Shown: piece after piece, positions 1 to 9,974 of the stretch
Position numbering within the stretch: position 1 is the first letter of the stretch
Layout: each line of letters opens with the position of its first letter
DNA from: Kitagawia praeruptora
Taxonomy: Eukaryota; Streptophyta; Magnoliopsida; Apiales; Apiaceae
Length of the DNA stretch: 64,000 nt
Direction of reading: 5' to 3'
Assembly: GCA_037693485.1 (NCBI GenBank)
Contig: CM075348.1
Coordinates: forward strand, 12,506,501-12,570,500
The notes under the pieces: generated by a model
Databases searched by the model: none
What the model was told of the DNA's origin: nothing
Seen by the model: the letters and a program-made list of their open reading frames with translations, nothing else
Made by a program: the position numbers and the translations under genes

Positions 1-2402
1 TATTCAGTGATTACTTAACAATTTTATTCTAAATACAATAATTATTTAATTTAAAAATTTATATATTAATACACGAATCTATTATATTTATAATAGCTAT
101 TTTGATATCTCAAATTTTAAAATCAAAATCATAAGGTACAATTAAAATCATGAATTAAAAATTATTAACAATATAAAACTATTTACCAAACTATTCTAAA
201 TACACATCCGAAATTTAAGTTATGTAAAATATTAAATAATTCAGTCATAAAAAAACTAATCAATCAATTAAAATGTTAAAATGAATTTTAAACCAACCAT
301 CTTTTAACATTTTAATTACGAAATTTTTTTAACTATGCAATAATTAATGGAAAAAATAATTGACCTGGAAATATATTTGAATTATTCAAAATATTAAATA
401 TACCCTTAAATAGTACTTTACATTATTTGGTGTATAAATTATCAAATTAAAAATAAAAAAAATATTACAGAGTCAATGAAAATATTGTTAGTGAATATTT
501 CCATAATAAATTGGTCAATTTATGGTAAATTTCTTTTAAATTACTATTTATTTATTGATAATTAATTCATCAATAAAAGGACATATGTCATACACAAAAA
601 TAATCAAATCTGCAAAAATATCAATAAAAGGGCATACAACATCTACCAAAACAATTAAAATTGAACAAACAAATAGTAAATTATATCACTAAATTTTTTT
701 ATCCAATTATTGAACAGATCTTCAATTATAGTACATCTCTAGCTTATGTCACTAAATTATATAGTCTTTTCGGTGAGATAATCTAACAATTTGTTATAAA
801 CGTGAGTAATATGTATATCTGATTGGTCATAACGTATTCAAACAATCGACCGGAACTGTGATTCTATACTATCCAAATCAATGACCTAATATAACAAAAT
901 CTAATACTCCCTCCACCCCATAAATAATGTCTTAGTTTTTTTCAAGTTTTTGGCACGCATTTCTATGCATATAAAAACCATGTTTGTAGATATTATTTTC
1001 TCATTTTTTGTGTTCTGTATAAAAATAGGATGTTCAAACTTTTATACAAAACAAAAAACTCGAAAAATATTACTTAAAACTATGTTTTCTATATGTGTGG
1101 AAATGGTTCTAAGACATATAATTATATATTTACATAACTTGGATAGATAGTAATATATATTTCATATAATTATTATATTTTTTCTATTCGCGTATTTCAT
1201 TTCATTTCGTGTACATGAAAAAAATTGTGTAATTTAGTGTCATTTTGTGTTCTAATTTCGGGTACACGATGTAATATCATGTCATTTTCGTCAAGACTCT
1301 AAAATACATGACATGAATGTACAAAACGATTTGCCAGGTCTACATAAGCTATTTCTTCTTATATATGTAGGAAAAATATACTCACTGTTAAAGGAAAATG
1401 AATTTTATGTTATTTAACCCAAAATCTGAATTATAAGGACACATATATAACAATGTGATTATGTGTTTATATATTACATACTTGATTTCAATTTTATGGA
1501 CAATAGCTTATTTTTACAAGTTAGTCAAATTAAAAAAAGATTGGTGCTACTCATTTTCATATGTCTTATTTTAAGAATAAAAAAAAACTAAAATTTATTA
1601 TTCCATGTTTTACTAGAAAAGAATAAAAAAAACAAAATACAAACTTCCAAACTGAAAATGCACATTTTAAGTTGTCTTTGCAAATAAGCTAAGAACAATA
1701 ACCATAAAATCTAACAATTATATGTTACTCCAAGAGCGCGATATATTGAATTTGTTTGGTTAGTTGATAAATATTTTTATAGTAAATCAATTCATTAATA
1801 AAAGGACGTATAATTTGGAAAAATGATATTGAACAATCACATAACAAACAAGATTAGATGAAAGTTTTTATTGTTATATCTATGTTCGTTTCATATATCT
1901 TGCACAATATATATCATTTCTCATATCGCTAAACATGCAACCTCTTTTTGATAGACACTCTGATGATTTATTGGAGTCGTGAGGATTAAGTTCTTACACA
2001 TTTTTAATATGCAGTAATGGAAAAATTAACCACGACCATGCAAATATTTTCAATAAATTAATATAATAAATTCTTTAAGGATTCAATATTTAGTAAATAT
2101 ACCGAATTCTCAAAATATGGGTGAAAATTTTGTTAACATGATACGTAGAAATATTCTCTAGCAAAGAATCATAAAATGAAAGCTAAATTTTAAAAAAATA
2201 AAAAAAGAGGGATGTTGAACTTTTCAATGGAGGTTGTATTTGATTTGATGTTTGGTTCATAATATTAATAATAATTCAATTGGCATGATTCACGAATAAG
2301 TAATTTTATACTTACGTTAATTAACATATCAATAAAATTATATATTTTTCTAAATAAAAATTAAATAATATATTTATATTAATTTATTAATACAATTTAT
2401 CT
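1..2402. other. AT-rich intergenic DNA
   Basis: No gene is supported here. The sequence is very AT-rich, with many short A/T runs and stop codons in all frames. The only recognisable structure is the decayed inverted-repeat element near 903-1140, listed separately. The one small open frame in this stretch overlaps that element and has no recognisable protein content. Confidence 0.7.
903..1140. mobile_element. Decayed Stowaway-like MITE relic
   Basis: The left end has the Stowaway-type signature ACTCCCTCCACCCC. Just inside it is TAATGTCTTAG, and CTAAGACATA near 1110 is its inverted partner. The expected outer right end (GGGTGGAGGGAGTA) is missing, so the copy has lost its right terminus. The interior is AT-rich and non-coding. 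Assignment rests on the terminal motif only. Confidence 0.4.
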
Positions 2403-2432
2403 GTCGGTGCGTAGCACGGGTAGAACGCTAGT
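2403..2432 (+). mobile_element. Helitron-type 3' terminus
   Basis: A short hairpin (GTGC-gta-GCAC) with a GC-rich flank is followed by ten bases and then CTAG, with T next. This is the usual 3' end layout of plant Helitrons: hairpin, then CTRR, inserted before T. Any body would extend leftward into the AT-rich DNA. No 5' TC end was identified. Confidence 0.45.
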
Positions 2433-2876
2433 TTTATTAATAATAGAGATTTAACCAAATCAAAGAGTGACCAAAAAAAGAGTACAAAAAAAGAGTGACA
2501 AAAAAAAGAGTACCAAACCAAATATACCCAGTTTTGCTTATATTTTGAATTATTATATTTGTGTATGTGGTGCATATTAATATTAATACATATTATTTAA
2601 GCTATGTGTGTTTTTTTTTTTGAATTTTATTAATAATAGAGATTTAACCAAACCAAAGAGTGACAAAAAAAAGAGTACCAAAAAAGAGTGACCAAAAAAA
2701 GAGTACCAAACCAAATATACCCTATTTTGCTTATAATAGTATAGTATAGATAGATTAGTAATAGAGATTTAACCAAACCAAAGAGTGACCAAAAAAAGAG
2801 TACCAAAAAAGAGTGACCAAAAAAAGAGTACCAAACCAAATATACCCTATTTTGCTTATAATAGTATAGTATAGAT
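2430..2876. repeat. Tandem array of ~120-190 bp units with purine-rich microrepeats
   Basis: Three copies of a block beginning AATAGAGATTTAACCAAA are seen at about 2442, 2633 and 2760. Each contains repeats of AGAGTGACCAAAAAA and AGAGTACCAAA and closes with AAATATACCC. The second and third copies are nearly identical and end in ATAATAGTATAGTATAGAT. No coding role is visible; apparent small ORFs on the minus strand are translations of this repeat. Confidence 0.85.
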
Positions 2877-2896
2877 GTCTCGGATAATCATATCTT
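2875..2896 (-). pseudogene. 22-nt ghost of an F-box gene start
   Basis: These 22 bases match the start region of the F-box gene at 35218-35244 except that the latter has five extra bases (a doubled GGATA). Read on the minus strand, this short version puts an ATG in frame with the F-box reading frame. The ghost sits exactly at the broken outer edge of the Copia-A 3' LTR and shares ATCTT with it. It is too short to prove origin, but a chance match of this length is unlikely in a window of this size. Confidence 0.5.
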
Positions 2897-3238
2897 CTTG
2901 CTTGTTCCTCAAACAAAGATTCTGTTTTATAGCACTTGCCAGTTTCTGTAGCATCCATAATGACATCATCAATAACACGACTGATATCAGGATTCCTTCT
3001 TGCATCAGGATCTGACCATTCCATCAGTACTTGATCAGTATTTGACTTGACATATCATGATTCAATCTCAATTCCTGACATGTAGTACTCGATGCACTGT
3101 TCCTGACTTAATTCTACAGATTACTGTCTTACACATATCTCCTATACAAAGTGCTAAATCCTTTATAAGATCAGGATATACAAGAAGTATAAGTAAAATT
3201 CTATTCTTAACATCACAACTCATGAATTATTCCTAACA
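2892..3238 (-). repeat. Copia-A 3' LTR, truncated
   Basis: This stretch matches the 3' portion (in plus coordinates) of the LTR at 22999-23345 with scattered substitutions, and ends at TCCTAACA. The 5' ~400 bp of the plus-strand LTR sequence is absent, replaced by an F-box-like 22-mer and a tandem array. Because the outer edge is gone, the target-site duplication of Copia-A cannot be checked. Confidence 0.9.
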
Positions 3239-3254
3239 ATCTCCCCCTATTTAT
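3239..3254 (-). other. Copia-A polypurine tract
   Basis: On the minus strand this reads AAATAGGGGGAGAT immediately before the 3' LTR start TGTTAGG. This is the position and composition expected for the plus-strand DNA primer of an LTR retrotransposon. Confidence 0.8.
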
Positions 3255-3275
3255 GCTTTAAAACCTGAAGCATAA

Positions 3276-3772
3276 TGTTGTGGAATAAAAACTAGGTTAT
3301 GATTATGACGGCTAGGGTTTGTGAGCTTCAAGCTTTAATGGCTGCTTCTGCGTTCGAGACTAAACGGTCCTCACAGAATGCCTACGTATCTCTGTATTAG
3401 AGAATCAAGCCAAGAAAACGTAGTTCTGAGAATGAGGGGTCAGACCCTTTATATAGGCTGAGAAGCCTAGGAATTATGGTAGGAGTAGGTGACTTGGTGG
3501 GCAAGCCACCGCCTTGAGGAAGGTTCTAGACCCCTTCCTTGTAGGAGTCAGTTTCCATGTTGGAATATGTATCTTGGAGGCTAAGTCAGGCAAGAGTAAT
3601 ATCCTTGTTTGACTCTTATTTGCTGAGCTGTTTATTACCCCTAATATTAATTACGAAATTAATATTATAGTTAGGGTTTGGGCCCATCTGGTGGGCCCCA
3701 CGTTTGGACCATTCTAGGTCTAATAAATGCCACATTAAATGTGTCTTTAGGGCTTACTTTCAGCCCATATCA
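3276..3772 (-). repeat. Gypsy 3' LTR
   Basis: It begins TGTTGTGGAA and ends CCCATATCA on the plus strand, with TG/CA termini. It is identical to the right LTR. The adjoining plus-strand TTTGCCCCCCAACTTC (3773-3788) is the polypurine tract read from the other strand. Confidence 0.97.
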
Positions 3773-4918
3773 TTTGCCCCCCAACTTCTAGGAAAACTGA
3801 TCAGGTTTTCCTTGAAGTTATAACGGCCTTATTCGAGACTTTGGTCGGGGTTTATTGCTCTTACGTGAGTATTTTCAACAATATCATCTTAATGTAAAGC
3901 GTGGAGCGACCGACGCATTTACGACGATGTTGAACGACACTAATCAGTGTTAAACGGCACTACACAGCGCTAATCAGCCTTAAACAATGTTTAAACAGTG
4001 TTAAACAATGTTAAGTGGCATAAAATGGCACTAACGGCACTAATCGGTGCTAAACAGTGCTAACCGGCACTAATCTGTGCTAACATGCACTAAACAGTGC
4101 TTAAACAGCACTAAACGGTGCTAATCGGCACTAATCTGTGCTAATAGGCACTAAACAGTGCTTAAACAGCACTAAACGGTGCTAATCTCGACCTCTTTTT
4201 ATCATTAACAATCATCCGAGATTCGCTGAAAAAGTCGAGATTTAGGTTTAAAAAGTTCACTGAAAAAGTAGGGATCCAGGACCAAGTACTGAACCTAGAC
4301 CGGTCGGATCCAGGTTCAAGAGCTGGTCGGCTGGACCTCCTTAAAAGGAGCTGGTCGGCCAAGACCTGGTCGGCCGGGGTCTCCAAGACTATAGAAAACT
4401 CAGAGATCTTCGCGTGGACAGTAAGATCGTCCAAATCTGATACCCGGAGCTAAAGATATGGCCCAAACAACGTCAACAGTCCGTGTAGGACTGAAAATCA
4501 GTCTTGGTCGGCTGACGCCCTCCTCGGAGCTTGGTCTTGAACCTTGAGTTCATTCATGGTTGTTGGTTATCATCAACCCTTGACTCTCATCCTTGTGATG
4601 AAGTTCTTTAGTTCTTACCTCATCTTTGTTTCTCATGGAGGAGGTCTTCCTTCTCGGTTGATCATTCAGGTAGTTCACTTGCTCCTTAGCACTTGACTTT
4701 AGGCCTGGTATGCCTTTGTTGGTTTTCAACCCTTTAGCTTGATTCTAGGTTTCCAACCTTATTTTCTTATGCTCATATAACCTTTCTTAGGTCTCAACTT
4801 GATTGACAACTCTTGGTTCGAGTCCTTAAACTCAAACGACAAGCTCGATTGGAGGCAGACAGCCTTGTTGGCCATCGAGGCTTAATTAATGTTGTGTTGA
4901 GATTTGAAGTTCAAGGAT
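3773..4918 (-). other. Gypsy 3' untranslated region
   Basis: About 1.15 kb between the integrase C-terminus and the 3' LTR, without a supported ORF. It holds the tandem array at 3920-4187 and a GC-richer stretch with repeated GGTCGGC motifs at about 4300-4520. Long, fast-changing 3' regions with repeat arrays are known for Tat-lineage elements. Confidence 0.75.
3920..4187. repeat. Short tandem/inverted array of CACTAAnCGGTGCTAA-like units
   Basis: The stretch is built from repeated ~10-bp words such as GGCACTAAT, CGGTGCTAA, CAGTGCTTAAA and TGTTAAACAG. Alternate words are near reverse complements (GGCACTAA versus GTGCTAA). A larger unit of about 75 bp, ending GCACTAAACGGTGCTAATC, occurs twice near 4083-4187. 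It lies wholly in the gypsy 3' non-coding region. Confidence 0.85.
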
Positions 4919-5570
4919 TCAATCCTTAATCTTTGGAATGTGTTCATCATCCCAGATTTCCAACCTGTAGAATCCTCGTCCTGGTGTCTTCCTGACTCGA
5001 TACGACCCTTCCCAATTGGGGGATAGTCTTCCCTTCTGGCCAACTCTGGAGGCCTCTATCTTCCTCAGAGTCAAGTTGTCTTGTCGAAAGAACTTCTCCT
5101 TAACCCTTTGGTCGCAGTGGAAAGATGCTTTCTTCTGACGCTCTGCGTTTCTAGCATTCGCTTCATCCCTAACCTCGTCAATCAGATCGAGGGCGAGCCT
5201 CGCGCCTTTTTCATTGGTCTCGTGATCATATGCTTCCACTCTTGGCGATGCATGTGTAATCTCTAGGGGGCACAACTGCCTTGGCTCCATAAGCCAGCAA
5301 AAACGGGGTTGCTTCAGTTATCACTTCGTAGGTGGTGTGGTATACCCAAAGTATAGGCAGCAACTCATCCACCTAAGTGTTTCTTGATCGTCCGACCCTC
5401 TTCTTCAGTCCATCAAGGATAATTCAATTTGCTACCTCAGCTTGTCCATTAGCCTCAGGGTGAGCTACTGAAGAAAAGCGAAGTTCAATAACATTCTCCT
5501 TGCAGTACTTCTTAAACTCTTCATTGTTGAATTTTGTCCCATTATCCGTCACAAGGATTCGGGGGATTCC
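4919..5570 (-). pseudogene. Gypsy integrase C-terminal part, broken
   Basis: Minus-strand translation gives the end of a Ty3/gypsy integrase: core remnants, then the plant-typical motif LSPNWEGSYRV near the C-terminus. It is separated from the upstream integrase by a stop at about 5571. It carries another in-frame stop near 5373 where a Trp is expected, and a 1-bp length change in a C run near 5266 shifts the frame. The apparent Met start at 5290 is only the first ATG after that shift, not a true start. Confidence 0.8.
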
Positions 5571-6719
5571 CTATCTGCAGATGATGCTCTCCCAAAAGAA
5601 CTGGGAAATTTGTTTGGTGGTTATCTTGGCTAAGGGCTTAGCCTCAATCCACTTAGTGAAGTAGTCGATGGCCACTATCATAAACTTCCTTTGTGCCGAA
5701 GCCATAGGGAAAGGACCTAGTATGTCCATTCCCCACATTGCAAACGAGATGGGAGAATTGATCGAAGTTAACATCTCAGGCGGCTGCCTTACAATTGGAG
5801 CGTGCTTTTGACATCTGTCACACTTCTTGACATAATTCTGCGCATCGGCCAACATCTCTGGCCAATAGAATCCCAGTCGTGTGATCTTGTGAGCTAGGGC
5901 TCTGCCCCCCAAGTGTTGCCCACATATCCCTTCATGAACTTCCTCCAAGGCTTCTCTTGCCCCTTGGGGCCTCAAGCACTTTAGGTACGGGACGACAAAC
6001 GATCTTTTGTAGAGGATGCCTTCAATCAAGGCGTATCTCAATGCCCTCACTGACAGCTTTCGTGCCTCCAAGGCATTGTCAGGGAGCCAGCCTGTCTCGA
6101 GGTGAGCTTTGATAGGGTCAATCCAGCAACCTCCCATATCAATCGGTGCTATCAACTTAGAATTGATGGTCGGGGCCTTCAAGACTTGGAAGTAAACACT
6201 CCCTGCATAGTTCTCAATTTCAGAAGAAGCAAATTTAGACAAGGCATCGGCCTTAGCGTTCTCCTCTCTCGGAATGTGTTCCACATAGCATTCCTCAAAC
6301 TGAGTCATAACAGCTTTCACGACTCTCAGGTATTTTGCCATAGTCTCATCATTGGCTTCAAACTCGCCATTCACTTGCGAGACCACCAGTCTTGAATCTC
6401 CACACACTTTGAGGTTCTTGACCCTCATGACTCTAGCTAAGCCCAATCCAGCTATCAATGCCTCATACTCAGCTTCATTGTTGGTAGTAGGAAAATCCAA
6501 CTTCAAAGCATACTCAACTGTGAACCCATCGGGGCTTTGCAGAACTAAACCTGCATGGCTTGATTTTGTTTTTGATGCTCCATCAAAATAGAGCACCCAA
6601 TATTCCTTCTGACCAGTTACAAGTTCCTCATCTTTATCTCCACTCTCAGTGGTAGTTACTATCACCTGCCCCCCGACTTCTTGGTTGTTAATGGTGCATT
6701 CAACCACGAAGTCAGCCAA
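5571..6719 (-). pseudogene. Gypsy second RNase H plus integrase N-terminal half
   Basis: The open frame of 382 codons begins with an archaeal-type RNase H. It shows YFDGASK near residue 45, then NNEAEYEAL and the later DALSKFAS. The HHCC zinc-binding region of integrase follows (CGQHLGG, CDRCQKHAP) and then the start of the catalytic core (MDILGPFP). It ends at a stop inside the core. The true upstream sequence continues above 6719 in frame with the RT-linked RNase H after one stop. A second RNase H of this type is diagnostic for Tat-lineage gypsy elements. Confidence 0.88.
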
Positions 6720-6773
6720 TGCCTGAGCCTTGACGGCTGTCCGAGGCTTATACTTGATATCAAACTCTCCAAG

Positions 6774-7240
6774 TTATATGGCCCATTTGATTAGCTTTCC
6801 ACTGGCCTTAGGGCTATGCAATATGTTCCTCAGTTGCTGGTCCGTCCGGACTTCAATTTTGTGAGCCTGGAAGTACGATCGTAGCTTCCTCGAGGCCGTT
6901 ATCAATGCCAAGGCAAACTTCTCGATGGTAGAGTAATTTAACTCAGCCCCATGCAACACCTTGCTTACGTAGTAGATGGGTTTCTGAACCTTGCTTTCTT
7001 CTCGAACGAGAACGGTACTCAGTGCTTGCTCAGATACTGCCAAGTATAGGTAGAGAGTCTCTCCGGGACTAGTTTAGCCAACAACGGGGCTTCGGCCATG
7101 TACTTCTTCAATTGTTCAAAGACCTCCTGGCTCTAAGGTGTCCACTCAAAATTTTTCACTTTCTTCAATGCTTGAAAGAACGACAAACATTTATCACCAG
7201 ATTTGGAGATGAATCTCCCCAAGGCCGCAAATCGGCCTGT
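6774..7240 (-). pseudogene. Gypsy RT-linked RNase H region, broken
   Basis: Translation of 7043-6774 gives the plant gypsy RNase H pattern: KPIYYVSKVL, ELNYSTIEKFALALI and a C-terminal KWAI. Stops flank it on both sides (about 6774 and 7068) where neighbouring family members read through. It is part of the polyprotein between RT and the second RNase H, not a separate gene. Confidence 0.8.
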
Positions 7241-7246
7241 CAACTT

Positions 7247-7870
7247 CTACACATCTCTTATAGAGCGTGGTGGCTTTATGTATAAGATCTCCTTGATCTT
7301 GTCATGGTTGGCCTCAATGCCTCTTTTTGAAACCATCAGTCCTAAAAACTTCCCAGATCCAATGCCAAAGGCACACTTGGCTGGATTCAACATCATCTTG
7401 TGGTGCCTCAGCACTTCAAATGCATCTCCGAGGTGTTTAATATGATCTGCCGTGAATAGGCTCTTGACTAACATATCATCAATATAGACCTCCATGGTTT
7501 TTCCAATTAGATGGGCAAATATTTTATTCACCAATCGTTGGTAAGTAGCTCCTGTATTCTTTAGCACAAATGCCATAGCAAGATAACAGAAAACACCAAA
7601 GTCGGTTATGAAAGATACCTTAGGGATGTCGTCCTTATGTATCTTGATCTGGTTGTATCCACTGAAACCATCCATGAAACTCAGCATCTCGTGCCCAACT
7701 GTGGCATCTATCAACGTATCTATCCTTGGTAGAGGGAAACAATCCTTAGGACATGCATCATTCAAGTCAGTGAAGTCTATACACATCCTCCACTTCCCAT
7801 TTGCCTTCTTGACCATCACAGGGTTAGCCAACCACTTGAGGAACTGAATCTCTTCAATAAACCCAGCTTA
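7247..7870 (-). pseudogene. Gypsy reverse transcriptase core
   Basis: The best stretch shows CIDFTDLNDACPKD, the catalytic FMDGFSGYNQ block and the YIDDML motif, in correct order for a Ty3/gypsy RT. One conserved region reads MAFVLKNTGATYQR, slightly off the usual MPFGLKN consensus. The frame ends at a TAG (7247-7249) where related elements have Gln. The first ~60 residues of RT, above 7831, are in a broken frame. Confidence 0.88.
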
Positions 7871-8864
7871 TAAGAGCATGCCAACTTCTTGTTTAATGGC
7901 CTCTTGCCTTTCTGGAGTGAAATTCCTCTTCTTCTGCTTTAATGTCGTTCATTTAGGATCGACATTCAATTTGTGAGTTATGAGCTGGGGATCAATCCCT
8001 GGCATATCAATTGCTGTCCAAGCAAACACATCACTATCCTCTTGTAAGAATGCTGTCAACTTGCCCTTCAAGGGGTTCCTTCAATTGGCTTTCGGGCTAT
8101 GCAATATGTTTCTTCAACGGGTGGTCCATCAGGACTTCAACGTTTGTCTTGGTTCCATCATTTTTTTTTGTTTTTCTTGATTCTAGGTCAAGGATTCAAG
8201 GTTGATTCCTCGATTTAGATTTCCAATTAAACAATCATGTGGGCTTCTCGCCTTTTAAACTCTTTAAAACGAGAGTTTGCTTGAACTTCTTGATCATTGT
8301 TTAAGGTTCTCTATTGGTCTTCTACCTTAGATTCTCCATCCAAGTCATTTTTGAAAACATTAAAAAGTGGCTAGTCTTTAGCCTCCACAGCCTTGCATGG
8401 CTTTGATTGCCAGATGTCTTTTATCCCGGATCCTTCAAGGAATTGAAACACTTATTTGGTTGTGTTGTAACCTAACTCTCGACCCTTCAGAGTTTTATTT
8501 ATGCGTTTGTTTGCTTCCATTTGTATATTCTTTTATTTTCGGTACTTGGTCATCTTTGACTTACACACATCAGGTGCTTGGTACATAAATAGAATCATAG
8601 AACGAAAAGCAAACTTGCATTAATAACATAAATGGGTTCAACCTTTATATAGAGTACTACTGTCCTACTCAGAGCGACATGCTCTGCATGGTTTCATCGA
8701 ACCTTATTTCTACTTCTACTAGATAAATATGAAGCTAAGTCCAACTTTGCAAGACTAGGCCTGCATGGCTTGATTTTGTTTTTGATGCTCCATCAAAATA
8801 GAGCACCTACTACTCCTTCTAGTCTCCTCATTCTTCTTCTGAAGTTCACTTTCTTCTTGGGGTA
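7871..8864 (-). other. Gypsy pro-RT spacer with rearranged RNase H fragments
   Basis: There is no intact ORF. 8085-8145 resembles the RT-linked RNase H end at about 6800-6860. 8753-8985, which overlaps the protease frame, resembles 6549-6760, including a ~45-bp near-identical block. In minus-strand order these two fragments are reversed relative to the main copy. The rest (8160-8750) is pyrimidine-rich non-coding DNA. Confidence 0.7.
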
Positions 8865-9974
8865 CTATCTCTTGCCCCCGACTTCTTGGTTGCCAATGTT
8901 ACATTCAACCACGAAGTCAGTTGATGCCTTAGCCTTGATGGCTGTTCGAGGCTTATGTGTGATGTCCTCTTCTGGACTTTCTTTGTGTTCCTTATCACTG
9001 CGGATGTCCATGTCTTCAATCGGAAGGACCTGCCCCCCGACTCCGTCAGGCCTTAACGCGGCTACATAACAGCTTCGTGCCATCTTTTGATTGCCTTTAT
9101 GTTCTCCAACACCATTCTGGGTTGGGAACTTGATCTTCATATGATAAGTTGAGGCAACAGCCTTGAATGCATGAAGTCCAGCCCTTCCGAGGATAACGTT
9201 GTACGTTGAAACCGCCTTGATTACCAGGAAGTTCAACATCTGAGTGGCCTTCTTGGGCTCCTGTCCAATAGTCATAGGCAATTGAATAGTCCCTTCAACT
9301 TTAGATCCTACGCCATTAAATCCATATATAGGCATGTTATTTGGGGTCAACTGAGAATCATTGTAACCCATCTTCACAAATGCATCATGAAATAGAACGT
9401 CAACGGAAGCTCCATTATTTATCAAGACTCGCTTCACTTCTGAGTTTCCAATTACAGGAGTTATGACCAACGGGTCGTCATGGGGGAACTTCACCCCTTC
9501 AAGATCAGAATCATCAAAACCAAGTGTGATTTCAGTCCTAGCCCGCTTCGGGGCCTCTCCCACGATGTGTATCACTTCTCTGGCGTACGCCTTTCGAGAG
9601 TTTCGAGTTGTACCGGCCGCTGTCGGGCCTCCCCAGATCATATTGATAACTGGCCCTCGGGGCTGTGTGTTACGAGCACGATCGTCATCCCTTCTGTTAT
9701 AATCTCTAATTCGATTAACACGATCTTCACCCTTAGTGAAGTTGCTCAATTTCCCTCTACGGATCAAGAACTCGATCTCATCTTCGAGTTGCTTGCAATC
9801 ATCTGTATCATGCCCCACATCGCGGTGGAATCTACAGTACTGACCCTTGTTTCTCTTTGCGGGATCACCCCTAAGTGGCTTCGGCCATCGAAAATCTTTG
9901 TCTTTCTCAATATCTAACAAGATCTGACTCCTAGGAGCATTCAATCTTGCATAGTCGTTGAATCTTGGTCCCAA
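8865..9974 (-). pseudogene. Gypsy gag C-terminus and protease
   Basis: A 369-codon frame. The N-terminal part carries the gag zinc-like CRFHRDVGHDTDDC pattern and the downstream EIEFLIRRGKL typical of plant Tat gag. The middle is an aspartic protease-like fold whose catalytic site reads LINNGASVDVLF, with Asn where an active enzyme needs Asp. The C-terminal tail resembles the start of the second RNase H region. The frame overlaps the gag N-terminal ORF by 34 bases in another frame, most simply a 1-bp indel near 9960. Confidence 0.85.

Noticed and set aside
2755..3024. 89-codon minus-strand ORF and a near-identical start at 22931-23131
   Set aside because: Both are translations of the Copia-A LTR; the first also runs into the tandem array.
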